From NCBI GenBank assembly GCA_041487355.1, contig JBGPND010000072.1, positions 1 to 22,336 on the forward strand: a stretch of 22,336 bases of DNA, given 5' to 3'. Of this stretch, positions 1 through 7,375 are shown piece by piece; the first letter of the stretch is position 1, and every line of letters starts with the position of its first letter. The DNA comes from JAMXLO01 sp041487355 (GTDB taxonomy: Bacteria > Pseudomonadota > Alphaproteobacteria > Acetobacterales > Acetobacteraceae). A program made the position numbers and the translations under genes. The notes below the pieces were generated by a model that ran no database searches, was not told the DNA's origin, and was given only the letters and a program-made list of their open reading frames with translations.

Positions 1-64
1 CCATCCTTGACCGCGCCTGCGCGCGGCACCACGAGGTGATCAGGCCGGGACGGAGAAACGGCCC

Positions 65-463
65 TCAGCCGAACCGAGAAACATCCATGGGCCGACAGAC
101 CTCAGTCGTTATTGCCCACACCAAACAGCGAGGAGGCAAATTTTCTGTCTGGGATTGATCGGTCCTCGTCAGAAACCACGCGGCAGGTCGATCGTCGAGC
201 CCCGGTTGTTGCCATCCTTTGTTCCGGGCAATATGCCGCAGCTGGTAAGCCACGCCGATCCGGCGCGGTGCCGTCGCGCGCTTTCGCAGGCATGCGTGCA
301 CCTGGGCCTGAGCGTCCTCGATCGTCGCAAATGAACGGATCTTGGTTCGTCCCATTGTGCCAATCCGGCCATAGTTCATTTCCACCAACCACGCGCCCGT
401 TATCAATGGTCTGAAATATCCGGAGCAGGTCGGCCCCGTGCACGCCGACCCGTCGCCGGTCAC
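65..463 (-). CDS. Possible small WGR-domain protein (start and tail uncertain)
   Basis: This 132-codon frame opens with GTG. Residues about 15-75 resemble a WGR domain: an aromatic/beta segment with GAWLVEMNYGRIGT, then GRTKIRSFAT and a helix (IEDAQAQVHACLRKR) ending in VAYQL. WGR domains occur in PARP and MolR-type nucleic-acid-linked proteins and as small stand-alone proteins in alphaproteobacteria; their role here is unknown. What is seen is the core NYGRIGTMGR motif and the following helix. The N-terminus before it (Cys/Gly-rich) and about 55 residues after VAYQL do not look like the family, and no clear ribosome binding site precedes the GTG. The frame may therefore be a decayed or frame-disrupted gene. 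It lies 195 bp beyond the end of the vWA gene on the same strand. Confidence 0.45.
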   Translation of the reverse strand: MTGDGSACTGPTCSGYFRPLITGAWLVEMNYGRIGTMGRTKIRSFATIEDAQAQVHACLRKRATAPRRIGVAYQLRHIARNKGWQQPGLDDRPAAWFLTRTDQSQTENLPPRCLVWAITTEVCRPMDVSRFG

Positions 464-582
464 CCGAACTCGCAGAGCCCCACGGCTCCACTGAAAAACC
501 GGTGGGGTTTCCGTCGAGCCAGCTGATCACTTGAAGCACTCTGGAAGGCCGACATGCAAACTCTTCGATTCAGTGCGGAGAG

Positions 583-614
583 GCGGCGGGCGGCCCGACG
601 AGGTCGCCCGCCGC
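583..614 (-). terminator. GC-rich hairpin downstream of the vWA gene
   Basis: The arms GCGGCGGGCG (583-592) and CGCCCGCCGC (605-614) are perfectly complementary over 10 bp with a 12-nt loop. The hairpin lies 45 bp past the stop of the vWA gene. No T-run follows on the minus strand, so it is a weak candidate for an intrinsic terminator and could simply protect the mRNA 3' end. Confidence 0.4.
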
Positions 615-658
615 GTGCATTATGGATGTTCAGCGCGCGCTGCGGCTGGCCGCCCGTT

Positions 659-3600
659 TCAGCTCCTATTCTCGCGTGTCTCCTCCTTGACGAGCTCGCC
701 AAGCAAACGATTCTGCTGCTCCAGCAGATGCGCCAGCCGCTTGCAGCACTCATCGTCGCCACCGGGATGCCCGCCACCGGGCGGTGGCGGCTTCAGCCAA
801 CCGTCGACGTATTTCGACAGCACGGTCTCACGCGTCACCGGCTCCTTGTCGTGGCTATGCCCTGTGGCACGGAAGGTAAACACATAGCTGCCTGCCACTG
901 CTGTCTTGGTGAACAGCCCGGCATATTCGCCGTCGTTCGCAGCGCCATCCTGGTGCGCGCCATCGTCCGCCAGCGTCAGATGCCAGCTTTGCCCGCCTGG
1001 TGCCACCGCATCGACCGTGACGGTGCAGCCGGTGACCGGCAATCCCGCCTCGCTCACCACGCCGGTCAGCAGGATCGGCTGGCCGACCTGCGCCGGCCCC
1101 GGCGTCACATAGGCCTGCAGCCGGAAGTTGGATCCCGCGCCGATCGCGATCCCGTATTCGATCGGGTCTTTGGTCTCCTTGCAGTCGCCGGGCCTGAAAC
1201 CGAGTTGCTTGCTGTCGCCGCGCTTCGGATTGCCGCGGCAGGCGCGGCCGTCGTGATGGATGATCACATTCCAGCGCCCGGCATAGCGGTCCGGCTCGCC
1301 CGGCGGCAGCCGGAAATCGAGGAAGCGCGACGTATTGGTGAAGCCGCTGCGCAACTGGAACCCCGGCGGCACGAAGTTGGCATCGACGACTTCACCCTTC
1401 GGGCTTTGTAGGAAGAATGGCAGGCGTATGCCCTTGAGGTCGTAGATCACCACCATGGCACCCATGTCGCCGCGCAGCAGGTCGAACTCGATCACGTGGG
1501 TCTGGCCTGGATAGATCAGGTAGTCCGGGTCGCTGATGGTCGCGAAGTCGACCATATCCATGTATATCTGCGTGTAGTACTTCATGAGCTGATAGCCGAC
1601 CTTGGGCGAGGTTGGATCGGCTACGAGGAACTGGCCTCCCGCGCCGCTTGACAGCGCGGCAAGCTGGTTGAGGTCGATGTCCTGCCCGGTGCCCAGGCCG
1701 ACCGCGAACACCTTCACGTCGCCTGGCGGGGCGAACGCGTTGGTCGCGACGGTGGCCGGCGGCGGGGTCGGATTGGCCGCCTGGATTCCGGTCACTGTGT
1801 AGAATTTGTTGTCGTCCGGATTGAGAAAGGCGGTGTTGTCCAGGCCATCGGTCAGCACGATCATCGACTTGCTCAGCGTCGCGGGCACGGGCCCGACTCG
1901 CGGCACCTGGAACTGTTTCAACCCGACCATGGCGCCGGCGGCGATCGCGGTGTTGCCACCGGGGACGAGCGTGGTGGTGTTGATTTGCCCAGCAATCGTT
2001 GCCTGATTCGCCGCGGTCACCTCCTGCATGGCCTCGAAGCTGTCGGCCGTGGTGCTGAACCGCGTGACACCGACCCGGTTCCCCAGGTCAGGCGGGATGA
2101 GCTGCACCAGAAGCTGCCCTGCCTGCACGGCGGCATCGACCTTATGGCCGCCGCCAGGAATCGCGTCGCCCATGCTGCCCGACTTGTCGAACACGGCTGC
2201 GACATCCACCACGTTGCCCGCGACAATGTTGGCGGCAAGGGCAAAGGGGAACGTGGCCGGCGCGGCCGGATCGTTGTGGTTGCCAATCGTCAGCGTGGCA
2301 TTCGCCGGTCCGAGCCCGTGCGCGGGATCGGCGAAGAACACCACCGCGACCTGCACCTCGCCAGGACCGGCCGCACCGCCGCAGGGTTGCACCGGCAGCA
2401 CGGGACCGAAGGCCAGCGACGCCACCACATCGGTAATGGAGTTCGATGGTTTCATGATGCCGAACAGCGCGGCATCCGGCCCGGTCAGGCTGGCGGTGAA
2501 GGTCAGCGGTCCGTCGCCGGTATTGGTTGCCGTGATGAAGCGCACCATCCGGTAGCTCTGACGCACATCGGTGAAGGCCGGGAACGGGGCAGGCGGTACA
2601 CCGATCACCGCATTGGGAATGCATCCCTCGCCCTGCAGCGTCACGAAGTGATTGCCGCCTGGCAGGCCGGAGACGGTAACGGTCTGCGGTGCCGCGGCGC
2701 CGTCGATCTGCGGCGCGAACGTCACCGCGATTGGTTGCGACTGTCCGCATGTCAGCATGCCATTGAAGCCGGTCCACTGGAACGGCGAGCCGAGCGGAGC
2801 GCCAGCCACGGTGATCGCGATCGGTACGTCGCCGTTGTTGGTGATGACGATGTTGTCCGGACCAGCCACGGTGCCGACCAGGATGTGGCCAAAGTTGATG
2901 CCCGCGGGCAGCGCGGTGAAGCTGGGCTGCGCCTGCACCGCTTTGCCCGAACAGGTCAGCTTGCTGTCCCCCTTGGCGGGGTTGCGGGTAATCGGCAGAT
3001 CGACGTTGTTGAAGCTGCCGATGGCGCCTGGGGCGAACGTGACGGTCACCGTCATGCTGTGGCCGGCGTCGAGGTCGGCCGGGAACGGCTGGCTCTGCGC
3101 AGTGACGGAATACGGCGCGACCGCGGCGATGTTCGAGATGTCGATGCAATCGTTGCCGTTGTTCACCAGTTTAAACGTTCGCGTCGAGGGTGGCTGCGGA
3201 CAGCCGCCCAGCTTCACGTCCGGAAAGGTCTGACTGCTGCTTGGTTGCACCTGCAACTGGCCCGATGGGAACGGCGAGGGACCGGCGATGATCGAGCCGC
3301 CTTGCTTGATCTGGACGGCGCTGGCGGTTGCCTCGCCGATGATCTGGCCGGTTGGGATGAAGGGCGGCGGGCCTGGGCAGATCACGGTGCCTTTGTCGCT
3401 GCGCAGAATTGCCAGACCGGCGAGACCGGACGAAGTGGACGCGCCAATCAGGCAAGCCGCGCCGTTGCCCTGGCTGTTCTGCACGAACGGCAGCGAGTCC
3501 GAACTGTCGGCGAGGACCTGGAGCACCAGTAGCGTCGTCAGGCTCGCTGCGGTGAAATCAATCATCACCATCGAGCGGGTGCCGAGCCCCTGATTGGTGT

Positions 3601-3829
3601 CTATCGTCAGCACGGCCATGAAATTGCCGGTGCCGAAGAACTTGTGCCGCACTTCCTGGCTGAGCCCGGGCGTGAAGAAAGTCGACCCGTTCGGGCCGGT
3701 CACGGTCAGCGTGCCGTTGTTGTAGCTGGCGGACTTGCCGCCGCCGGGCGCTTCGTTGAAATTGTTCCAGACACCCTGCGTAGCATTGACGAACAGGCCA
3801 GGCTGGATGGATAGCGGTGTGCAAGCCAT
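659..3829 (-). CDS. Large von Willebrand factor A protein with Ig-like beta domains
   Basis: This 1056-residue protein has a vWA domain at about residues 540-765. Its MIDAS metal site is visible: DKSGSMG near 547, the Thr of GGNTAIAAG near 625, and LTDGLDN near 660. Before it are three beta-rich segments (about 200-300, 305-405, 420-535) of the ASPM/HYDIN or choice-of-anchor type, with NFGHILVGTVAGPDNIVITN as a typical stretch. After it, residues about 900-1000 form an Ig-like domain with the DDGAHQDGAANDGEY loop. The end has a Pro/Gly-rich linker and a short predicted coiled coil (about 1025-1056). vWA domains bind protein ligands through a divalent metal. No signal peptide, lipobox or membrane segment is visible although such proteins are often exported. 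The ATG at 3829 is preceded by AGAAGGA and GAGG. The gene is divergent from the pentapeptide-repeat gene. The ligand is unknown. Confidence 0.85.
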   Translation of the reverse strand: MACTPLSIQPGLFVNATQGVWNNFNEAPGGGKSASYNNGTLTVTGPNGSTFFTPGLSQEVRHKFFGTGNFMAVLTIDTNQGLGTRSMVMIDFTAASLTTLLVLQVLADSSDSLPFVQNSQGNGAACLIGASTSSGLAGLAILRSDKGTVICPGPPPFIPTGQIIGEATASAVQIKQGGSIIAGPSPFPSGQLQVQPSSSQTFPDVKLGGCPQPPSTRTFKLVNNGNDCIDISNIAAVAPYSVTAQSQPFPADLDAGHSMTVTVTFAPGAIGSFNNVDLPITRNPAKGDSKLTCSGKAVQAQPSFTALPAGINFGHILVGTVAGPDNIVITNNGDVPIAITVAGAPLGSPFQWTGFNGMLTCGQSQPIAVTFAPQIDGAAAPQTVTVSGLPGGNHFVTLQGEGCIPNAVIGVPPAPFPAFTDVRQSYRMVRFITATNTGDGPLTFTASLTGPDAALFGIMKPSNSITDVVASLAFGPVLPVQPCGGAAGPGEVQVAVVFFADPAHGLGPANATLTIGNHNDPAAPATFPFALAANIVAGNVVDVAAVFDKSGSMGDAIPGGGHKVDAAVQAGQLLVQLIPPDLGNRVGVTRFSTTADSFEAMQEVTAANQATIAGQINTTTLVPGGNTAIAAGAMVGLKQFQVPRVGPVPATLSKSMIVLTDGLDNTAFLNPDDNKFYTVTGIQAANPTPPPATVATNAFAPPGDVKVFAVGLGTGQDIDLNQLAALSSGAGGQFLVADPTSPKVGYQLMKYYTQIYMDMVDFATISDPDYLIYPGQTHVIEFDLLRGDMGAMVVIYDLKGIRLPFFLQSPKGEVVDANFVPPGFQLRSGFTNTSRFLDFRLPPGEPDRYAGRWNVIIHHDGRACRGNPKRGDSKQLGFRPGDCKETKDPIEYGIAIGAGSNFRLQAYVTPGPAQVGQPILLTGVVSEAGLPVTGCTVTVDAVAPGGQSWHLTLADDGAHQDGAANDGEYAGLFTKTAVAGSYVFTFRATGHSHDKEPVTRETVLSKYVDGWLKPPPPGGGHPGGDDECCKRLAHLLEQQNRLLGELVKEETRENRS

Positions 3830-3925
3830 TGCCTCTGTTCCTTCTGTGGATTGTTCCGGCGGAAGTTAGGTGTCAGGCCGCCTCTGAAAGCATGGCCGCC
3901 ACGGCGATGAACGTTTGCCATGATG

Positions 3926-3931
3926 CTTATA
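3926..3931 (-). promoter_or_regulatory. Candidate -10 box for the vWA gene
   Basis: On the minus strand the hexamer TATAAG matches the -10 consensus at five of six positions, about 97 bp upstream of the vWA start. No convincing -35 box lies 16-18 bp upstream. That position falls at the edge of the 3951-3970 dyad, which would suit activator-dependent control. This is inference from position only. Confidence 0.25.
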
Positions 3932-3950
3932 AATCAGAATGATCCGCTTC

Positions 3951-3970
3951 CGTGTGAGCTGGCTCACACG
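3951..3970. promoter_or_regulatory. Perfect 9-bp dyad between divergent genes, possible operator
   Basis: CGTGTGAGC (3951-3959) and GCTCACACG (3962-3970) are exact reverse complements around a 2-bp centre. The site lies 121 bp upstream of the vWA start and 237 bp upstream of the pentapeptide-repeat gene start. The near-continuous 20-bp symmetry suits a dimeric DNA-binding protein better than an RNA hairpin, because the loop would be only 2 nt. The regulator is unknown. The rest of the 378-bp gap (3830-4207) shows no convincing gene. Confidence 0.45.
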
Positions 3971-4207
3971 ACACAGCTATTTGGGTGAAGCAACCGAACT
4001 GCACGGCGATCCTCCGCTCGCACGCACGCTTGACAGCCAAGCCCAGCACGAGGTCGGTACCATCCGTGAGAGCAAGGACATGGACAATCCACCCCATTGC
4101 ACGAAGCACTAAAGATAAGCGTCAATAATCGTGCATGGCTGGCGCTCGGCCAGCCTGCAGCGCGTGTGGTCCACCTTAAGCCCACAATATCACACTATCA
4201 CAGAGCA

Positions 4208-5233
4208 ATGGTCAGGCTATCCCAGGTGCAACTGGACGAACTCGTCCGGCGCCATGCACTGTTCCGTGATTCCCGGTCCGGCCGGCGGGCGGTGGTCAGC
4301 GGCTACGACCTGTCGGGCCTCGCCTTGATCGGCAGCGACCTGTCGCACGCGGATCTCACCGGTTCGTCCTTCTACGGTGCAAACCTGCGGGGCTGCAGGT
4401 TCGACTGTGCGACCCTGTTCGCCTGCGACTTCCGACACGCCGACCTGGAAAATGCCAGCCTGGTCCGGGCTGACTTTTCCGAAGCGGTCATGCGGGGGTG
4501 CAAGCTTGTCCGCGCCCATCTCCGCGGCGCCAATTTCGCCGGATCCAACCTGGAGGGCGCCGATTTCGCCCAGGCCGACACGCGTGATGCCTGTGTTCGC
4601 GGGGCGGTGATCGCAGGCACCAGGTTCGACTATGCCAATCTGGCCGGAGCCGACCTTCAGGACGTACTGTCCGACAAGCCGAGCGGACGCTTGCTGGCCG
4701 AGCTGAACCTGAGCCTCGAAGAGCTGTTGCGCCTCCATCTGTCGTTCATCGACAGCCGTGGCGCCGCGGGTGCGGCGCTTGACCTGAGCGGCTTCGACCT
4801 GCGGGGATCGGGATCGTTCGCGGGAGCCTGCCTCACGATGTTCAGGGCGCAGCAGGCGGTGTTCTATGGACTGGATCTGTCACACACCGCCCTGCAGGCA
4901 GCCAGGTGCGCGGGAGCCAATTTCCGTGACTGCCGGCTCGATCGAGCGGACATGCGGGGCATCGCGCTGTCCGGGGCGAGCCTGAACAATGCATCCCTGC
5001 GGGACGTGAGCCTGCGTGCCCTGTTGATCGACGACACGCACCGCATGCAGTCGGATCATTCGAACGCGAATTTGCGCAATGCCGACCTGAGGGGTGCCGA
5101 CCTGCGCGGCGTGCTGTTGGCTGGCGCCGATCTGACGGATGTCGATCTGGCTGGAGCGAAGCTGTCCGCCTGCAAGGTATCCAGCGAGCAGCTTGGCGCA
5201 GCCAGGAACGCCAATGAAGTCGTCGGCGTGTGA
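4208..5233 (+). CDS. Pentapeptide-repeat protein with two duplicated modules
   Basis: This 341-residue protein is dominated by A(D/N)LXX-type pentapeptide repeats, which fold as a right-handed quadrilateral beta-helix. Two modules are visible. Each begins with a short helical head (LDELVRRHALFRDSR at about 9-23; LEELLRLHLSFIDSR at about 170-184), then a DLSG turn and a run of repeats. The C-terminus closes with ADLRGADL repeats and a VSSEQLGAA capping helix typical of the family. No signal peptide is seen, so it is probably cytoplasmic. The family includes DNA-gyrase-protecting proteins, but most members have no known role and none is assigned here. A longer frame from TTG at 4097 exists, but its extra 37 residues are not repeat-like, so the ATG at 4208 was chosen. 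Ribosome binding is weak (AGAG). Confidence 0.85.
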   Translation: MVRLSQVQLDELVRRHALFRDSRSGRRAVVSGYDLSGLALIGSDLSHADLTGSSFYGANLRGCRFDCATLFACDFRHADLENASLVRADFSEAVMRGCKLVRAHLRGANFAGSNLEGADFAQADTRDACVRGAVIAGTRFDYANLAGADLQDVLSDKPSGRLLAELNLSLEELLRLHLSFIDSRGAAGAALDLSGFDLRGSGSFAGACLTMFRAQQAVFYGLDLSHTALQAARCAGANFRDCRLDRADMRGIALSGASLNNASLRDVSLRALLIDDTHRMQSDHSNANLRNADLRGADLRGVLLAGADLTDVDLAGAKLSACKVSSEQLGAARNANEVVGV

Positions 5234-5273
5234 CGTCCGGGCTACGCCTGCGTTGTGCTGCAAGCGTCGATGG

Positions 5274-5648
5274 TCATTCCGGCAGGCGGGTGGACTGCCA
5301 GGTTACCATCTGCCACTGGCCACTCTTGTTGGCATAGACATCGGTGAACCGGACGGCAAAGGCGTTGGGTTTTCCGTTGGAGGTGACGCGGATACGGGCC
5401 GATCCGGTCAGCACCACGACATTGCCGAAGTCCTGCGCCTTCACGTCGAATGGTTCGACCGCGGCATAGACGGTTGTCCCGGATTCCATGGCGCCGATCA
5501 GGCTCTGCTTCGTGTCGATCCGTGCCGATGAGTGGGTGTAGACCAGATCGTCGGACAACACCGAATTCAGCGTGGCGATATCCTTTTGCGCCATCGCGGT
5601 CATGCGCTGTCTGTCGAGGTCGATAATCTTTTGCGCATTGTCAGCCAT
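5274..5648 (-). CDS. NTF2/SnoaL-fold (DUF4440-like) protein
   Basis: This 124-residue protein has the length and pattern of the NTF2-like superfamily: an N-terminal helix (KIIDLDRQRMTAMAQKD), LNSVLSDDLVYTHSSARI, and a curved sheet ending in RFTDVYANKSGQWQMVTWQS, where the W-x-M/V-x-x-Q-x-T finish is typical. Members act as small isomerases, cyclases, hydratases or ligand-binding subunits; the reaction here cannot be told. The start at 5648 is supported by a strong AGGAGGAGG just upstream; the frame extends further but without similarity. It lies 98 bp after the stop of the TcuA-like gene on the same strand and is probably the last gene of that transcript. Confidence 0.8.
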   Translation of the reverse strand: MADNAQKIIDLDRQRMTAMAQKDIATLNSVLSDDLVYTHSSARIDTKQSLIGAMESGTTVYAAVEPFDVKAQDFGNVVVLTGSARIRVTSNGKPNAFAVRFTDVYANKSGQWQMVTWQSTRLPE

Positions 5649-5746
5649 TCGTCTTCCTCCTCCTGTTTGCGACGGTTGACGGTATTCCAACCATCCGGCC
5701 GCGTCACACCCTCCGGTTCCGGCTTGCACCTGTGCTGCCGGATTGC

Positions 5747-7249
5747 TCACGCTCCGAAACGGGAAAATTGCGCCGATTGCTGGCCGGCAATGCGGCCGAA
5801 CACCACGCCGGCGACCAATCCGGTCCCACTGCCGTAATTGTGGAAATAGAGCCCACCCAGGATCTCGCCCGCGGCATACAGGCCAGGGATCGGTGCACCG
5901 GAGGTGTCCTCCACCTCGGCTGCTGTCGTCGTCTTCAGGCCGCCGAAGGTGAAGGTCACGCCGGCCGTCACGCCGTAGGCATGGTATGGCGGAGTGTCGA
6001 GCGTCTGCGCCCAGTTGGTCTTGTCGACGGCGAGCCCGAAGGTGCGCAGCCCATCATGGATGTTCGGATTGAATGGCACATCCGGGCGCTGTGCCGCGTT
6101 GTACTGACGGAGCGTCTCCAGCACCGCCTTGGCGTCCACCCCCGTCAGCTTCGGCGCCAGTTCCTCGAGCGTGTTCGCCTGCTCCTTGGTGATCCGCGCG
6201 ATGCGGTATTCCTCGCGCAGCAGATGGACGATCTTCTGGTCGAAGATCTGCCAGGCGAACAGGCCCGGCTGCTTCATCACCTCGTGGCCGTACTTGGCGT
6301 AAGTGTAGCTGTGGAAATCCAGCCCCTCGTCCAGGAAACGCTCGCCGCGCGCATTCACCAGCACGCCGAACGGATAGTTGTGCTTCTGGAACCGGTCGCC
6401 GACGGTGAGGTCGCCATAAGGCGGCGCGTTCATGTCCCACTGCACGGCATGCGCGCCGGACCAGTGGCCCGCGACCGCGGCGCCGATGTCGATCGCCATG
6501 CGATGGCCGATGCCGGTGTTGTATTTCGTGCCGCGAACCTTGGCCAAATCCCAGTTGGGGCCGAGATAGCGGGCCCGCATTTCGGCATTTGATTCGAATC
6601 CGCCGCAGGCCAGCACCACCGCCTTGGCGCGCAGATCGTATTGCCGGAACCGGTGCCGCACACGCACGCCCTCGATGCGCGCATCGCCGCGCAGCAGGGC
6701 GGCCGCGGTCGTGTCGTACAGCACGGGAATGCCGACGCGTTCCAGCTTGTCGTGCAGCGTCGCGACGAGATGCTGGCCGCCGCCCAGGATGTGGCACGCC
6801 AGGCCGCCCCAGAACTTGAACTTGCCGTCGACCTTGAACGCCTGCCGCCCGAGCGCCGGCTGAAAGCGCACGCCGTGCCCGCGGAGCCACAGACCGGCTT
6901 CGAAGCTGTTGCCGATCAGTACCTCGGTCAGCTCCGGATCGCAGCGATACTCGGTCAGCCGACCCATGTCGTCGAAATACTGGCCTTCGGTGTAGCTGCC
7001 GAAGTCGATATTCGCGAGATCGAGGTCGGCGATGTCCGGCGCGAGCCGCAGCAGATCGTCGACGCCGGAATACTGGAATCGGAAAGCACCGCCGGTGAAC
7101 GCGGAGTTGCCGCCGCGCGCCTCCTTCGGTGCCGTCTCGATCATCGCGACCGACGCACCCGCCTCGTGCGCCGACAGCGCGGCATTGGCCGCGGCATTGC
7201 CGGCACCGATTACCAGCACGTCGACCTTGCCAAGTTCCGCAGGTGTCAT
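5747..7249 (-). CDS. tcuA: FAD-dependent dehydrogenase, TcuA-like (tricarballylate dehydrogenase family)
   Basis: This 500-residue flavoprotein belongs to the fumarate reductase/succinate dehydrogenase flavoprotein superfamily. The N-terminus has the Rossmann FAD motif (VLVIGAGNAAANAALSAHEAG, then Glu). ARGGNSAFTGGAFRF follows, and the C-terminus has GLYAAGEILGGLYFHNYGSG, which binds FAD in this family. The stretch PPYHAYGVTAGVTFTFGGLK is characteristic of TcuA, which oxidises tricarballylate to cis-aconitate in Salmonella. No TcuB electron-transfer partner or TcuC transporter is nearby, so the real substrate may be another polycarboxylate or an unsaturated acid. The ATG at 7249 has GGAGGT upstream. 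It is the second gene of the group ThDP enzyme - TcuA-like - NTF2-fold, with a 126-bp gap to the first. The symbol marks the family and is not proof of function. Confidence 0.8.
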   Translation of the reverse strand: MTPAELGKVDVLVIGAGNAAANAALSAHEAGASVAMIETAPKEARGGNSAFTGGAFRFQYSGVDDLLRLAPDIADLDLANIDFGSYTEGQYFDDMGRLTEYRCDPELTEVLIGNSFEAGLWLRGHGVRFQPALGRQAFKVDGKFKFWGGLACHILGGGQHLVATLHDKLERVGIPVLYDTTAAALLRGDARIEGVRVRHRFRQYDLRAKAVVLACGGFESNAEMRARYLGPNWDLAKVRGTKYNTGIGHRMAIDIGAAVAGHWSGAHAVQWDMNAPPYGDLTVGDRFQKHNYPFGVLVNARGERFLDEGLDFHSYTYAKYGHEVMKQPGLFAWQIFDQKIVHLLREEYRIARITKEQANTLEELAPKLTGVDAKAVLETLRQYNAAQRPDVPFNPNIHDGLRTFGLAVDKTNWAQTLDTPPYHAYGVTAGVTFTFGGLKTTTAAEVEDTSGAPIPGLYAAGEILGGLYFHNYGSGTGLVAGVVFGRIAGQQSAQFSRFGA

Positions 7250-7375
7250 GCGCCGTTACCTCCGATTGCCGGTATCATCACTTCAGGATGCCCGGCAGGT
7301 CCAGCCCATGCTCGCGGCGCACGCACGGTCCGGACATTGCTGATCGGTGGCAACACGGCTTTGGCCACGTCGCCC

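Noticed and set aside
3..158. Plus-strand open frame from the window edge that might be the tail of a gene
   Set aside because: Only about 50 codons, no recognisable motif, and it overlaps the possible WGR frame. It cannot be decided without sequence to the left.
1985..3532. Plus-strand open frame of 515 codons opposite the vWA gene
   Set aside because: Low-complexity shadow translation; the minus-strand frame has clear domains and a ribosome binding site.
4030..4063. TTGACA followed by TACCAT as a promoter for the pentapeptide gene
   Set aside because: The spacer would be 22 bp, too long for a standard promoter, and no better -10 box is nearby.
7278..7375. Minus-strand peptide ending in REHGLDLPGILK between the ThDP and TcuA-like genes, considered as a gene remnant
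   Set aside because: Too short to match a family, no start or ribosome binding site, and overlapping the end of the ThDP gene in another frame.
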